Notes under the pieces: model-generated
The model's database searches: none
What the model was told of the DNA's origin: nothing
The model's input: only the letters and a program-made list of their open reading frames with translations
Assembly: GCA_951813525.2 (NCBI GenBank)
Contig: CATOTJ020000002.1
Coordinates: 1,364,001 to 1,428,000 of the forward strand
Origin: Thermohalobaculum sp951813525
Lineage (GTDB): Bacteria; Pseudomonadota; Alphaproteobacteria; Rhodobacterales; Rhodobacteraceae
Direction of reading: 5' to 3'
DNA length: 64,000 bases
Shown: one piece after another, positions 21,876 through 29,673 of the stretch
Layout of the letters: every line of letters begins with the position of its first letter
Position numbering within the stretch: position 1 is the first letter of the stretch
Program-made: the position numbers and the translations under genes

Positions 21876-24212
21876 ATGATCCGCGCCGCGACACTTTCAA
21901 CCGCGATACTTTCAACCGCGATACTTTCACTTGTTGTCCTGTTTTTCGCGCAGGCCGGGCCTGCCCAGGCGCAAGTGATTGGATTGGACGGTGATAGCGC
22001 GGCGAAAGCCGAAATTACCTTGCCGGACCCGTTGACGCCCGAGGCGGTGCGCGAACTGGTTTCGCGTATGTCGGACGACCAGGTGCGCAAACTTTTGTTG
22101 AACCGTCTGGACGCGGTGGCAAATGCAAAAACCACCGAGACGGTTGACGGCCAGTCAGTCGTTATGTCGGCGCAGAAGATCGCCTCCGAAACGCTGGAGA
22201 GCATCTCCCTGGCCGTCGCCCGGTCGCCGACCATTGCCAGCTCCAGCATCGCGGCGATCCAGCGCTTTTTTGCGCCGCGCGGCTGGTCGGGGTTGGGCGT
22301 GTTGATCGGCGTCTTGCTGCTGGCCGTCGCTGCCGGTCTGATTGCCGAGCAAGCCATCGAGCGCCTGGCCCGCAATTGGCGCGAACGGATTCGAAATGCG
22401 CGCCCGGAAACGTTGCGCCAGACGCTCGCACTGTTGCTGCGCCGGGTGTTTTTGGATGTGATCGGGCTGATCGCCTTTTATGTCATCGTGCGTCAGGTCC
22501 TGAAATGGCAACTGTCGAACGAGCCGCCGGTCAGCACTGACGATCTGCGCACATTCCCCGACCAACAGATCGCCCTGTTCTTCGTCGACTGGATGATCAT
22601 GCTACCACGGGTCATGCGCACTGTGACCCGGTTCCTGATGGCGCCGCATATTCCTGCGCTGCGCCTGGTTCACACCGATGACTGGACCGCGAAGTTCCTG
22701 CATCGCCAGCAGACGATCATCATGACGATTTGGGGCTCTATCAGTTTTCTGATCCCGTTTCTGGCCAGTCATGGCGCCAATGTCGGCCAGTCGCGGTTGG
22801 GATTTTGGCTGAATCTGGCTGCATTTGCCCTGATGTTCTACTCGATCTGGCGGTCCCGTCCCGGATTGAAGGCGATGCTGATAGGGCGCGACGGCGATGT
22901 CAGCGCGATCGAACGGCGGGTGGCACGAGCCTATCCGTATCTCTGCCTTGCCCTGGTCGCCGTGACATGGATCATCGTCGAGGCATTGGTCTCGCAGCGC
23001 CTGTTCGGCGCGATTTCGCTGGCCATCCTGACGATGATCATCCTGTTGTTCGGGCCGACCTTTGACACGATGGTGCGCGGCCTGGTCAAACATCTGGTCC
23101 CGCCGATGAGCGGCGAAGGCATTCTTGCCGAGCGGGCCTATCAATCAACCAAGCGCAGTTACATTCGCATCGGCCGCGTCTTGATCGCATGGCTGGTTAT
23201 CGTGGGCATCACGCGCCTATGGGGTCTGGACTGGACCAATCTGGCCGCGGCCGGTGTGGGTGCCCAGGTTGCGGGCCGAATGGTCGAGATTATCTATATC
23301 CTGCTGGCAGGTTATCTGGTTTGGGAGTTGATCAGCCTTTGGATCAACCGAAAGCTGGCCGCCGAACAGACTGCGGCCGGGTTGGATCTTTCGCTGGATG
23401 ATGTGGGCGGCGAAGGCGGCGGTGCCGGTGGCACCCGCCTTTCAACCGTCCTGCCGCTGTTGCTGGGCGTGATCAAGGTCGCAGTTTTCACGATCTTCGG
23501 CCTGATCGCCCTTGGCAATCTGGGGCTGGACATCACGCCGTTGCTGGCCGGTGCCGGGATTGTCGGGCTGGCCATCGGTTTCGGTGCACAGAAACTGGTG
23601 ACCGATGTGGTTTCGGGCATCTTTTTCCTGGTCGACGATGCCTTCCGGACGGGCGAATATGTCGAGGTCGACGGCACGTTCGGTACGGTTGAAAAAATCT
23701 CGATCCGGTCGATGCAACTGCGCCACCACAAAGGCCCTGTGCACACGATCCCATATGGCGAAATCCCGAAACTGACGAATTATTCCCGCGACTGGGTCAT
23801 CATGAAACTGCGTTTCACGGTGCCGTTCGAGACCGACCCCAACAAGGTCAAAAAGATCTTCAAGCAGATCGGCAAGGAAATGATGGAGGTGCCCGAGCAC
23901 GCCGCCGATCTGTTGCAACCCTTTAAATCGCAAGGCGTTTTCGATTTCGACGATGTCGGCATGATCATCCGCGGCAAGTTCATGGCCAAGCCGGGGCGCC
24001 AGTTTGTGCTGCGCAAGGAAATCTATAATCGCGTCAAAAAAGCCTTCGAAGACAACGGGATCGCGTTTGCGCGGCGCGAAGTCAGGGTCGCGATCCCGGG
24101 ATTGCAAGACCCAAGCGGCCTGACCGACGACGACAAGGCGGCAATTTCCGCGGCGGCCGGTGAAGCTGCCAATCAGGCCGCTGCCGGGCAAGAGCCGCCA
24201 GCCAAGAGCTGA
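21876..24212 (+). CDS. Large MscS-family mechanosensitive channel
   Basis: 778 residues. A cleavable signal peptide ends near AQAQ, followed by a periplasmic domain (about 35-135) and then many membrane helices (about 140-560). The MscS core has the pore-lining helix in GLAIGFGAQKLVTD (about 560-573), the beta domain with TGEYVEVDGTFGTVEKI, and the cytoplasmic cage region after VPFETDPNKVK. It is a multi-helix osmotic safety valve of the MscK/YbdG-like group. The signal peptide contains a 15-bp tandem repeat. The gene lies alone between the BMC locus and the crotonase pair; a functional link is not evident. Confidence 0.9.
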   Translation: MIRAATLSTAILSTAILSLVVLFFAQAGPAQAQVIGLDGDSAAKAEITLPDPLTPEAVRELVSRMSDDQVRKLLLNRLDAVANAKTTETVDGQSVVMSAQKIASETLESISLAVARSPTIASSSIAAIQRFFAPRGWSGLGVLIGVLLLAVAAGLIAEQAIERLARNWRERIRNARPETLRQTLALLLRRVFLDVIGLIAFYVIVRQVLKWQLSNEPPVSTDDLRTFPDQQIALFFVDWMIMLPRVMRTVTRFLMAPHIPALRLVHTDDWTAKFLHRQQTIIMTIWGSISFLIPFLASHGANVGQSRLGFWLNLAAFALMFYSIWRSRPGLKAMLIGRDGDVSAIERRVARAYPYLCLALVAVTWIIVEALVSQRLFGAISLAILTMIILLFGPTFDTMVRGLVKHLVPPMSGEGILAERAYQSTKRSYIRIGRVLIAWLVIVGITRLWGLDWTNLAAAGVGAQVAGRMVEIIYILLAGYLVWELISLWINRKLAAEQTAAGLDLSLDDVGGEGGGAGGTRLSTVLPLLLGVIKVAVFTIFGLIALGNLGLDITPLLAGAGIVGLAIGFGAQKLVTDVVSGIFFLVDDAFRTGEYVEVDGTFGTVEKISIRSMQLRHHKGPVHTIPYGEIPKLTNYSRDWVIMKLRFTVPFETDPNKVKKIFKQIGKEMMEVPEHAADLLQPFKSQGVFDFDDVGMIIRGKFMAKPGRQFVLRKEIYNRVKKAFEDNGIAFARREVRVAIPGLQDPSGLTDDDKAAISAAAGEAANQAAAGQEPPAKS
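21893..21929 (+). repeat. 15-bp tandem repeat in the channel signal peptide
   Basis: About 2.5 copies of ACTTTCAACCGCGAT. The repeat is a multiple of three and adds in-frame hydrophobic pentapeptides (LSTAI) to the signal peptide, so copy number could vary without breaking the gene. Confidence 0.85.
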
Positions 24213-24271
24213 CCGGGCCGGACCCGGCGCGGATCAGGTCGCGTCTGCGGCCGGTTTGTGTGACGACCGGA

Positions 24272-25108
24272 TTATGAGCCGCGAAACGCGGGTGCGCGGC
24301 GTTCGACGAAACTTGCAACGCCTTCCTTAAAATCGAAGGTGTCGAAGCTTTTCTCCATCTCGGCATCGGCCATTTCCAACGCCTGATTAAAGCTTTGACT
24401 GTAGGCGCGCCGGATCTGGCGTTTCATCACGGCGACCGAGCGGGGCGAGACCTGGCTGGCCAGATGCGCTGCAACTGCCGCGACATGGTCCATCAGCGCC
24501 GCGCCCGTCAAGGCGGCATTCACCAGGCCCAGATCTGCCGCTTCGGCCCCGGTGAATTTGCGTGCCGTGAACAGCAGATCGAGCGCATTCGCTTCACCCA
24601 CCAGGCGCGGCAGTAACCATGACAGACCATGTTCGGCGATCAGGCCGCGCTGCGCGAAAGACGTGGTCATCTTAGCGTCCTCGGCCACATAACGCAGGTC
24701 GCAATAGAGCGCGAAAATCAGCCCGATCCCGGCACAGGGGCCGTTGATCGCGGCAATAACAGGCTTTGGACATTGATAGAGATAGGCAAACAGCCCGGAA
24801 TAGTTGCTGCCCAGATCCGGACCCGGCGTGTCTTGGAAACTGACCTCTCGCCGCTCGGTCCGGGCGCCGCCATTGCGATCGCTCTCCTGGATCGATTGCA
24901 ATGCGTTCATATCGGCACCGGCACAAAACCCGCGTCCGGCGCCGGTGATCACGATGACCCGCTGATCCGCGGCGTTGCCCGCTGCCTGGACTGCATCGCG
25001 CACCTCATTCGCCATCTGCGGGGTCCAGGCATTCAGCCGGTCAGGCCGGTTCAGCGTGATTGTGGTGATGCCGCCCGCGGCGGCAACCGTGATCTGCTCA
25101 TAGCTCAT
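24272..25108 (-). CDS. Enoyl-CoA hydratase/isomerase-family (crotonase) protein 1
   Basis: 278 residues. The oxyanion-hole motif GRGFCAGADMNAL and the AINGPCAGIGLIFA segment are clear. The two catalytic Glu of classical hydratases (after GGG and in the QPE segment) are not present: the equivalents read GIGLIF and TTSFAQ. An acidic residue in LIAEHGLSW lies where isomerase-type crotonases place their single acid. Isomerase or another CoA-thioester reaction is thus more likely than water addition. It lies downstream of its paralogue, with a 27-bp gap, probably in one operon. Confidence 0.82.
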   Translation of the reverse strand: MSYEQITVAAAGGITTITLNRPDRLNAWTPQMANEVRDAVQAAGNAADQRVIVITGAGRGFCAGADMNALQSIQESDRNGGARTERREVSFQDTPGPDLGSNYSGLFAYLYQCPKPVIAAINGPCAGIGLIFALYCDLRYVAEDAKMTTSFAQRGLIAEHGLSWLLPRLVGEANALDLLFTARKFTGAEAADLGLVNAALTGAALMDHVAAVAAHLASQVSPRSVAVMKRQIRRAYSQSFNQALEMADAEMEKSFDTFDFKEGVASFVERRAPAFRGS

Positions 25109-25135
25109 GCGTCCGTTCCCCTTGTGTGGCGGTTT

Positions 25136-25948
25136 CTAGCGCCCCTTGAACTCGGGTTCGCGTTTCTCGACAAAGGCTTGCGCCGCGTTCTTGTGATCTT
25201 CGGTCTTGCCGGTGTGGACATGGTGCGTGACCTCAAGGTCCATGCAGTCGATGGGCTCGCCGCACAGCGCACGGTTGAGGTTTTCCTTCATGTACCGATA
25301 GGCGACAGGCGGGCCTGCGGCCAGACGGCGGGCCATTGACATGGCCTCCTCCATCAGCGCATCGGGCGGCGTGACCCGGTTGGTCAGGCCCAGACCCTGT
25401 GCTTCTGCTGCGCTGATCCGGTCCGACAGAAAGTACATCTCGCGCGCTTTGGCCGTTCCGACCAGCTGGCTCAGAAAATAGGTCCCACCATAATCGCCGC
25501 TGAACCCGACACGCGCAAAAGCGGTGGTCATAATCGCCTTGTCGGACATCAGCCGCAGATCGCAGGCCAGCGCAAGCGCCAGACCGGCCCCGGCTGCTGC
25601 GCCCGGGATCGCGGCGATCGTCGGTTTGGGCATCAGGTGCAGGCGGCCCGATGTGGCCCGCTGGCTGATCCTTTGGCGGTGGATGATCGTGTCGATGTCC
25701 AGATCATCGTCGCGTCCGGCGGCCATGGCCTTCACGTCGCCGCCCGCGCAGAACGCGCCGCCAGCCCCGGTCAGCACCACGACCCGGGTTGCAGGGTCGG
25801 CTTCGGCCCGGGCCAGTTGGTCGGCCATCGCGCCCAGCATCTCGCGGCTGAGCGCATTGCGGCGTTCGGGCCTGTTCATGGTCAGAACCAGAATGCCATC
25901 GGCCTCCTCGGCCAGAAGATCCGCAGTGCCGGTGTCGATCTCGGTCAT
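25136..25948 (-). CDS. Enoyl-CoA hydratase/isomerase-family (crotonase) protein 2
   Basis: 270 residues from the ATG at 25948, which has GGAGG upstream. The oxyanion-hole motif GGAFCAGGDVKAMA is present. As in its neighbour, both hydratase Glu positions are replaced (AGAGLALALACD; MTTAFARVG), and an Asp in FSGDYGGTYF is the likely sole acid, as in PaaG-like isomerases. The C-terminal EKREPEFKGR is typical of the family. It is the upstream member of the pair, and the right IS630 copy lies 150 bp upstream of its start, so native promoter sequences may have been displaced. Confidence 0.82.
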   Translation of the reverse strand: MTEIDTGTADLLAEEADGILVLTMNRPERRNALSREMLGAMADQLARAEADPATRVVVLTGAGGAFCAGGDVKAMAAGRDDDLDIDTIIHRQRISQRATSGRLHLMPKPTIAAIPGAAAGAGLALALACDLRLMSDKAIMTTAFARVGFSGDYGGTYFLSQLVGTAKAREMYFLSDRISAAEAQGLGLTNRVTPPDALMEEAMSMARRLAAGPPVAYRYMKENLNRALCGEPIDCMDLEVTHHVHTGKTEDHKNAAQAFVEKREPEFKGR

Positions 25949-26098
25949 GTGTGCCTCCGATTTGTTTGCATCAGTTTGGGCGAATCGCAGGGCGACGGAC
26001 AGGGGGCGAACATCGGTCACGTGATCATCCGCTGGCGCATATGTCGTGGTGGGTGTTTTGGAGGATCTGTTGGCGGATTTGAGTAAAAACCTCTAATA

Positions 26099-27257
26099 CT
26101 GCGGCGCAATGACTCGGACTCACGGAAGGGGATTTCCGGCCCGATCTTGATCTGATTCACCATGGAAAACAGAGGAGTTTTTGCCATGGGGTCTGCTGTT
26201 CAGATCAGATTGGATTATACAGGAACGGATCTTCGACGTCTGGCGCGGAAGAGCGATGAAGCGGATCAGACGCGGCGGCTTCTCGCTCTGGCAGTTGTCC
26301 TTGACGGAGGCTCGCGGAGCGATGCGGCGCGCACGGGCGGGGTTGGCCTTCAGGTGATCCGGGATTGGGTGTTGCGGTTCAACGACGGCGGCCCGGATGC
26401 GCTGACGACGCGGAAGGCACCGGGCAAGGCACCGCTCCTGACGGCTGAGCAGCGCACCGCGCTCGCGGCGGCGGTCGAGTCAGGCCCGCGTCCCTATCTC
26501 GATGGGGTTGTGCGCTGGCGCCTCGTCGACCTTGCGTTCTGGCTATACGAAGAGTTCGGCGTTTCGGTCAGCCGTCATACCGTTGGCCGCGAGTTGCACG
26601 CCTTGGGATATCGCAAACTCACAGCGCGCCCGCAGCACTACGCGCAGGATGAGGAGGCGATCGAGATGTTCAAAAAAACTTCGGCGACGTCGTCACAGCC
26701 ATCCGCATCAAGCGAGGCTGGCCGCCCGTAGAGGTCTGGTTTCAAGATGAAGCCAGGGTCGGCCAGAAGAACAAGATCACACGACGTTGGGCGCGGCGAG
26801 GAACGCGTCCCCGTGCGCCACACGATCAGCGGACGAAATGGGCGTATATCTTCGGCGCAATCTGCCCGGCGGAAGGCAAGGGTGCCGGCCTCGTCATGCC
26901 GTTCTGCGACACCTATGCCATGGTGGAGCACTTGAAGCTGATCAGCGCCGAAGTCGCCCCAGGCGCACACGCCATCCTGCTGCTCGATCAGGCCGGATGG
27001 CACACGACACCGAAGCTCGATGTGCCGGAAAACATCACACTCGTTCCAATCCCGGCCCGGTCGCCAGAACTGAATCCAGTCGAAAACATCTGGCAATTCA
27101 TACGCGACAACTGGCTCTCAAACCGGGTCTTCAAAAACTACGACGACATCGTCGCGCACTGCTGTGACAGTTGGAACAAGCTCATCGAACAGCCCTGGCG
27201 CATCTCATCAATCGGTAGCCGTAAATGGGCCCATGAGTTCTGATCAATGCACGTTAG
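26099..27257 (+). mobile_element. IS630-family insertion sequence, right copy
   Basis: 1159 bp, flanked by TA at 26097-26098 and 27258-27259. Its ends and encoded ORFs match the left copy at 6037-7195, but it is inverted relative to it. The sequences diverge right outside the TA dinucleotides on both sides, which fixes the ends. It separates the crotonase pair from the Lin0512-family genes. Confidence 0.95.
26186..27243 (+). CDS. IS630-family transposase, two frames joined by -1 slippage
   Basis: Same organisation as the left copy: a DNA-binding first frame from the ATG at 26186 (AGAGGAG upstream), then the DDE domain in the -1 frame ending at 27243. The slip site is AAAAAAAC at 26672-26679. 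The junction gives FKK-NFGDVVTAIRIKRGW, which restores a continuous family-like protein of about 352 residues. The identical junction in both copies means the shift was present before duplication, as expected for programmed slippage or a non-autonomous pair. Confidence 0.9.
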
Positions 27258-27262
27258 TATAA

Positions 27263-27278
27263 GGGGAAGATCTTCCCC
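27263..27278. repeat. Perfect 16-bp palindrome adjoining the right IS end
   Basis: GGGGAAGATCTTCCCC, four bases beyond the IS target TA. It is fully self-complementary. It may be the 3' hairpin of the Lin0512 unit, whose last stop is at 27389, or part of the region the IS inserted into. Confidence 0.6.
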
Positions 27279-27388
27279 GCAAGGTTTACCGGAATTGCGA
27301 ACCTCATTGGCGACGAAGGTTCGTTAAGTTATCGCTAAGACAATCCCGGCGAACTTCGCGTAAATCTTGGCCGCATCGCAGGACGGGA

Positions 27389-27733
27389 TCAGAGCGGCAA
27401 GCGCACCAGAATCCCGGCGTTCACGATCACACAGATATCGCCCGATACCGGGTCGGGCACATTTAACCCGCCCAGAACCGCGCGCGGCGCAACCGTGCCG
27501 TATGGCAAAGTAGATGCAACTGCATCTAAATCGATTTCCGCTGGTTTTTGTGCGGCCAGCGTCAGTTCGATCTGCATCGTGTTCGGGTCGATCCCCATGG
27601 ACCGGAACAGTGCAAGCGAGGAGTGGTGCAAGGCATCCTGCACCGCCCGTTTGGCAGCCTTGGTATAGTCCTGCCCGTGCAGATCGTTACCGGTGCCCAT
27701 CTCCAGGATGACGCGCTTCAAGGTCTTGGTCAT
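27389..27733 (-). CDS. Lin0512-family protein, second copy
   Basis: 114 residues from the ATG at 27733, with AGGAGA upstream. The family pattern RVILEMGTGNDLHGQDYTKAA, AVQDALHHSSL and IVNAGILVRL matches the conserved hypothetical Lin0512 family (TIGR02058), whose function is not established. The start overlaps the stop of the first copy (ATGA), so the two are coupled and may form a heteromer. It differs clearly from its neighbour, so the duplication is not recent. It is the gene nearest to the right IS element. Confidence 0.7.
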   Translation of the reverse strand: MTKTLKRVILEMGTGNDLHGQDYTKAAKRAVQDALHHSSLALFRSMGIDPNTMQIELTLAAQKPAEIDLDAVASTLPYGTVAPRAVLGGLNVPDPVSGDICVIVNAGILVRLPL

Positions 27734-28116
27734 GGTGCGCTCTCCTGCGTACTTTTCTGCGCGCCGCCCGGCGGGCTGTCGGGCAGGTCGAGATGGACGA
27801 CGACGCAGGCATTGGCCAGGATCGTCAGGCTGCCGTCCTCCTTTTCGATGTCCATACCGCCCTTGGCGGCGTGGACGGTGACGTCGCCGTAAGGAAAGGT
27901 TTCCGCAATGGCTGCGTGGTCCAGCGTCTGGGGCCGACCGGTTCCGATATGCACGTCGATTTTCATGTCCGTCGGCGGCAGGCCCAGCGCATCCGCGATG
28001 GTCAGCGAGTTGTGCCAAAGCGCGTCGCGCACAGCGCGGATCGCTGCCTTGGTGTCATCCTGCCCGCGCAGATCGGTGCCCATGCCGATCTCCAGAACCA
28101 TGCGTTTCAATGCCAT
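27730..28116 (-). CDS. Lin0512-family protein, first copy
   Basis: 128 residues from the ATG at 28116; a longer frame adds unconserved residues. The segments RMVLEIGMGTDLRGQDDTKAA, AVRDALWHNSL and FPYGDVTVHAAKGG parallel the neighbouring paralogue, with a 15-residue Pro/Ser/Gln-rich C-terminal tail. No catalytic motif is known for the family. The repeated GMGTDLRGQD motif near the N-terminus suggests a shared binding site. Confidence 0.7.
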   Translation of the reverse strand: MALKRMVLEIGMGTDLRGQDDTKAAIRAVRDALWHNSLTIADALGLPPTDMKIDVHIGTGRPQTLDHAAIAETFPYGDVTVHAAKGGMDIEKEDGSLTILANACVVVHLDLPDSPPGGAQKSTQESAP

Positions 28117-28236
28117 GCCCGACCCTCTGTCCTGCCCGTCCTTCATGTGCCTCGCATTGAGGCATAGCCGCAAAGCGGCAAGCGTGAACAGGGGGTTTCA
28201 GCGTGTTCTGCGCGTCGGGTTGCTGACCGCTGCACA

Positions 28237-28254
28237 CGCAGGGATACCCCTGCG
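28237..28254. terminator. Hairpin directly after rluC-like gene
   Basis: A 7-bp stem (CGCAGGG and CCCTGCG) with a 4-nt loop begins one base after the stop codon of the pseudouridine synthase gene. It lacks a good T-run, so it is only a candidate terminator or 3' stabiliser for the rarA-crcB-rluC operon. Confidence 0.35.
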
Positions 28255-28255
28255 T

Positions 28256-29293
28256 TCAAACCGGGCGTTCAAGCAGATCGCCGGTCAGGTCGGCAGGGTC
28301 CCAGCCAACCGCGTCCCAGGTCCGGACCATGTGCTCGGGCAGTGGTGCATGCAGATGCATCTTTCGTCCGGTGACGGGATGCGGCAGGTGCAATTGAACT
28401 GCATGCAAATGCAACTTTCGGCTCAGAGCACCGCCCAGCCCGGCGCCCCAGCCATCGCCCAGATTTTCCTGGCCACGCCCGCCATATTTCCCGTCGCCCG
28501 CGATCGGATTGCCCAGCGCCGCCATATGCGCGCGCAACTGGTGCGTGCGCCCGGTCACTGGACGCAGCGCCACGGCGGCAAGGCGGCCGCCCAACTGGTC
28601 GATCACCGCAAAATCGGTGATTGCGGTCTTGGCGCCGGGTGTCGACGTCACCTGATTCGGGTGCACGGTTTCCATCTTTTCGGCGCCGCGCCCGCCTGCT
28701 TTGACAAGTCCGTAGCGGATCGTCCCGGCTTGCGGCTCGGGCCGTCCGGCAACCGCTGCGATATAGATCTTGTCGACGGCTTTGGAGCGAAAGGCCCGGC
28801 CCAGCGCCGCCGCTGCCGCGCCGGTTCGCGCCAGGACCAAAAGACCGGAGGTGTCACGGTCCAGCCGGTGGACCAGCCGCGGATCGTCATCGCGCCCAAA
28901 GCGCAGGCCCGGCAGCATTGCGCCGAGATGGTGTTTTTGCTTCGAGCCGCCCTGCACCGCCAGGCCCGGTGGCTTGTTCAGGATGATCATGTGATCGTCG
29001 CGGAACACAATGGCGTCCAGCAGTTCGGCAGGCGGCGGGATCGTCGCGGGCTGCGGGCGGCTGTCGCGGTCTTCGGCCTTCTTGCCTTCTGGCAGCGGCG
29101 GGATGCGAACGCGCTGGCCCGGCGCGATACGGGTTGACGCCTTGACGCGGGCGCCATCGACGCGGATTTCGCCCTTGCGGCACATCTTTTCGATACGGCC
29201 CTGGCTGACCTGGGGGAATTGGCGCCGGAACCAGCGATCGAGCCGCTGTTCGGCCTCGTCGCTGCCCACGGTGCGCTGCTCGACGCCGGTCAT
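28256..29293 (-). CDS. rluC: RluC-like 23S rRNA pseudouridine synthase
   Basis: 345 residues. The N-terminal S4 RNA-binding domain (about 12-65) includes GRIEKMCRKGEIRVDG. The RluA-family catalytic domain has the active Asp in HRLDRDTSGLLVLAR and the downstream TGRTHQLRAHM. RluC modifies three uridines of 23S rRNA; an RluD-like specificity cannot be excluded. Its start overlaps the crcB stop (ATGA), and it is last in a three-gene operon. The linker after the S4 domain is charged and longer than usual. Confidence 0.85.
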   Translation of the reverse strand: MTGVEQRTVGSDEAEQRLDRWFRRQFPQVSQGRIEKMCRKGEIRVDGARVKASTRIAPGQRVRIPPLPEGKKAEDRDSRPQPATIPPPAELLDAIVFRDDHMIILNKPPGLAVQGGSKQKHHLGAMLPGLRFGRDDDPRLVHRLDRDTSGLLVLARTGAAAAALGRAFRSKAVDKIYIAAVAGRPEPQAGTIRYGLVKAGGRGAEKMETVHPNQVTSTPGAKTAITDFAVIDQLGGRLAAVALRPVTGRTHQLRAHMAALGNPIAGDGKYGGRGQENLGDGWGAGLGGALSRKLHLHAVQLHLPHPVTGRKMHLHAPLPEHMVRTWDAVGWDPADLTGDLLERPV

Positions 29294-29673
29294 TCAACCG
29301 CCGCCCGCGCGACCAGAACCCCGATGCCGACGGCGCCCAGTGACAACAGCACGGTGGCTGACGCATAGACCACCGCTGCAACCCAATTGCCGGTGTCCCA
29401 CATGCGAAAAGCGTCGAGCGAATAGGCCGAAAAGGTCGTGAAGCCGCCCAGCACCCCAGTCATCGCGAACGCGCCGAGCCGGGCGCCGCCATCGCCGAGA
29501 TGGTGGACCACATAAATCGCAAGCACCCCCATCAGGAACGAGCCGACGACGTTGACGAAAAGCGTGCCCCAGGCGGTTTCTCCGGTCAGGTGCCCGGCGG
29601 ACTGCACGACCAGAAAGCGAAGCATCGCCCCGATGGCGCCGCCCGCACCGATCAGCAGGAGTTTTTCGATCAT
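29290..29673 (-). CDS. crcB: Fluoride channel CrcB/Fluc
   Basis: 127 residues with four hydrophobic helices. The GAGGAIGAMLRF start, the VNVVGSFLMG pore segment with its conserved Asn, and GGFTTFSAYS, which carries the Phe/Thr/Ser fluoride-track residues, are diagnostic. Fluc dimers export fluoride. One base is shared with the rarA stop and four with the rluC start. No fluoride riboswitch was recognised upstream, as expected for an internal operon position. Confidence 0.95.
   Translation of the reverse strand: MIEKLLLIGAGGAIGAMLRFLVVQSAGHLTGETAWGTLFVNVVGSFLMGVLAIYVVHHLGDGGARLGAFAMTGVLGGFTTFSAYSLDAFRMWDTGNWVAAVVYASATVLLSLGAVGIGVLVARAAVE

Noticed and set aside
6037..27257. Composite transposon made by the two IS630 copies
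   Set aside because: The inverted pair could in principle mobilise the interval, but 19 kb is large, the content includes ordinary chromosomal genes, and each IS has its own TA flanks; there is no evidence that the whole unit moved.
27734..28018. Longer frame of the second Lin0512 gene extending into the first
   Set aside because: It overlaps the first copy in another frame and shows no family similarity before the ATG at 27733.
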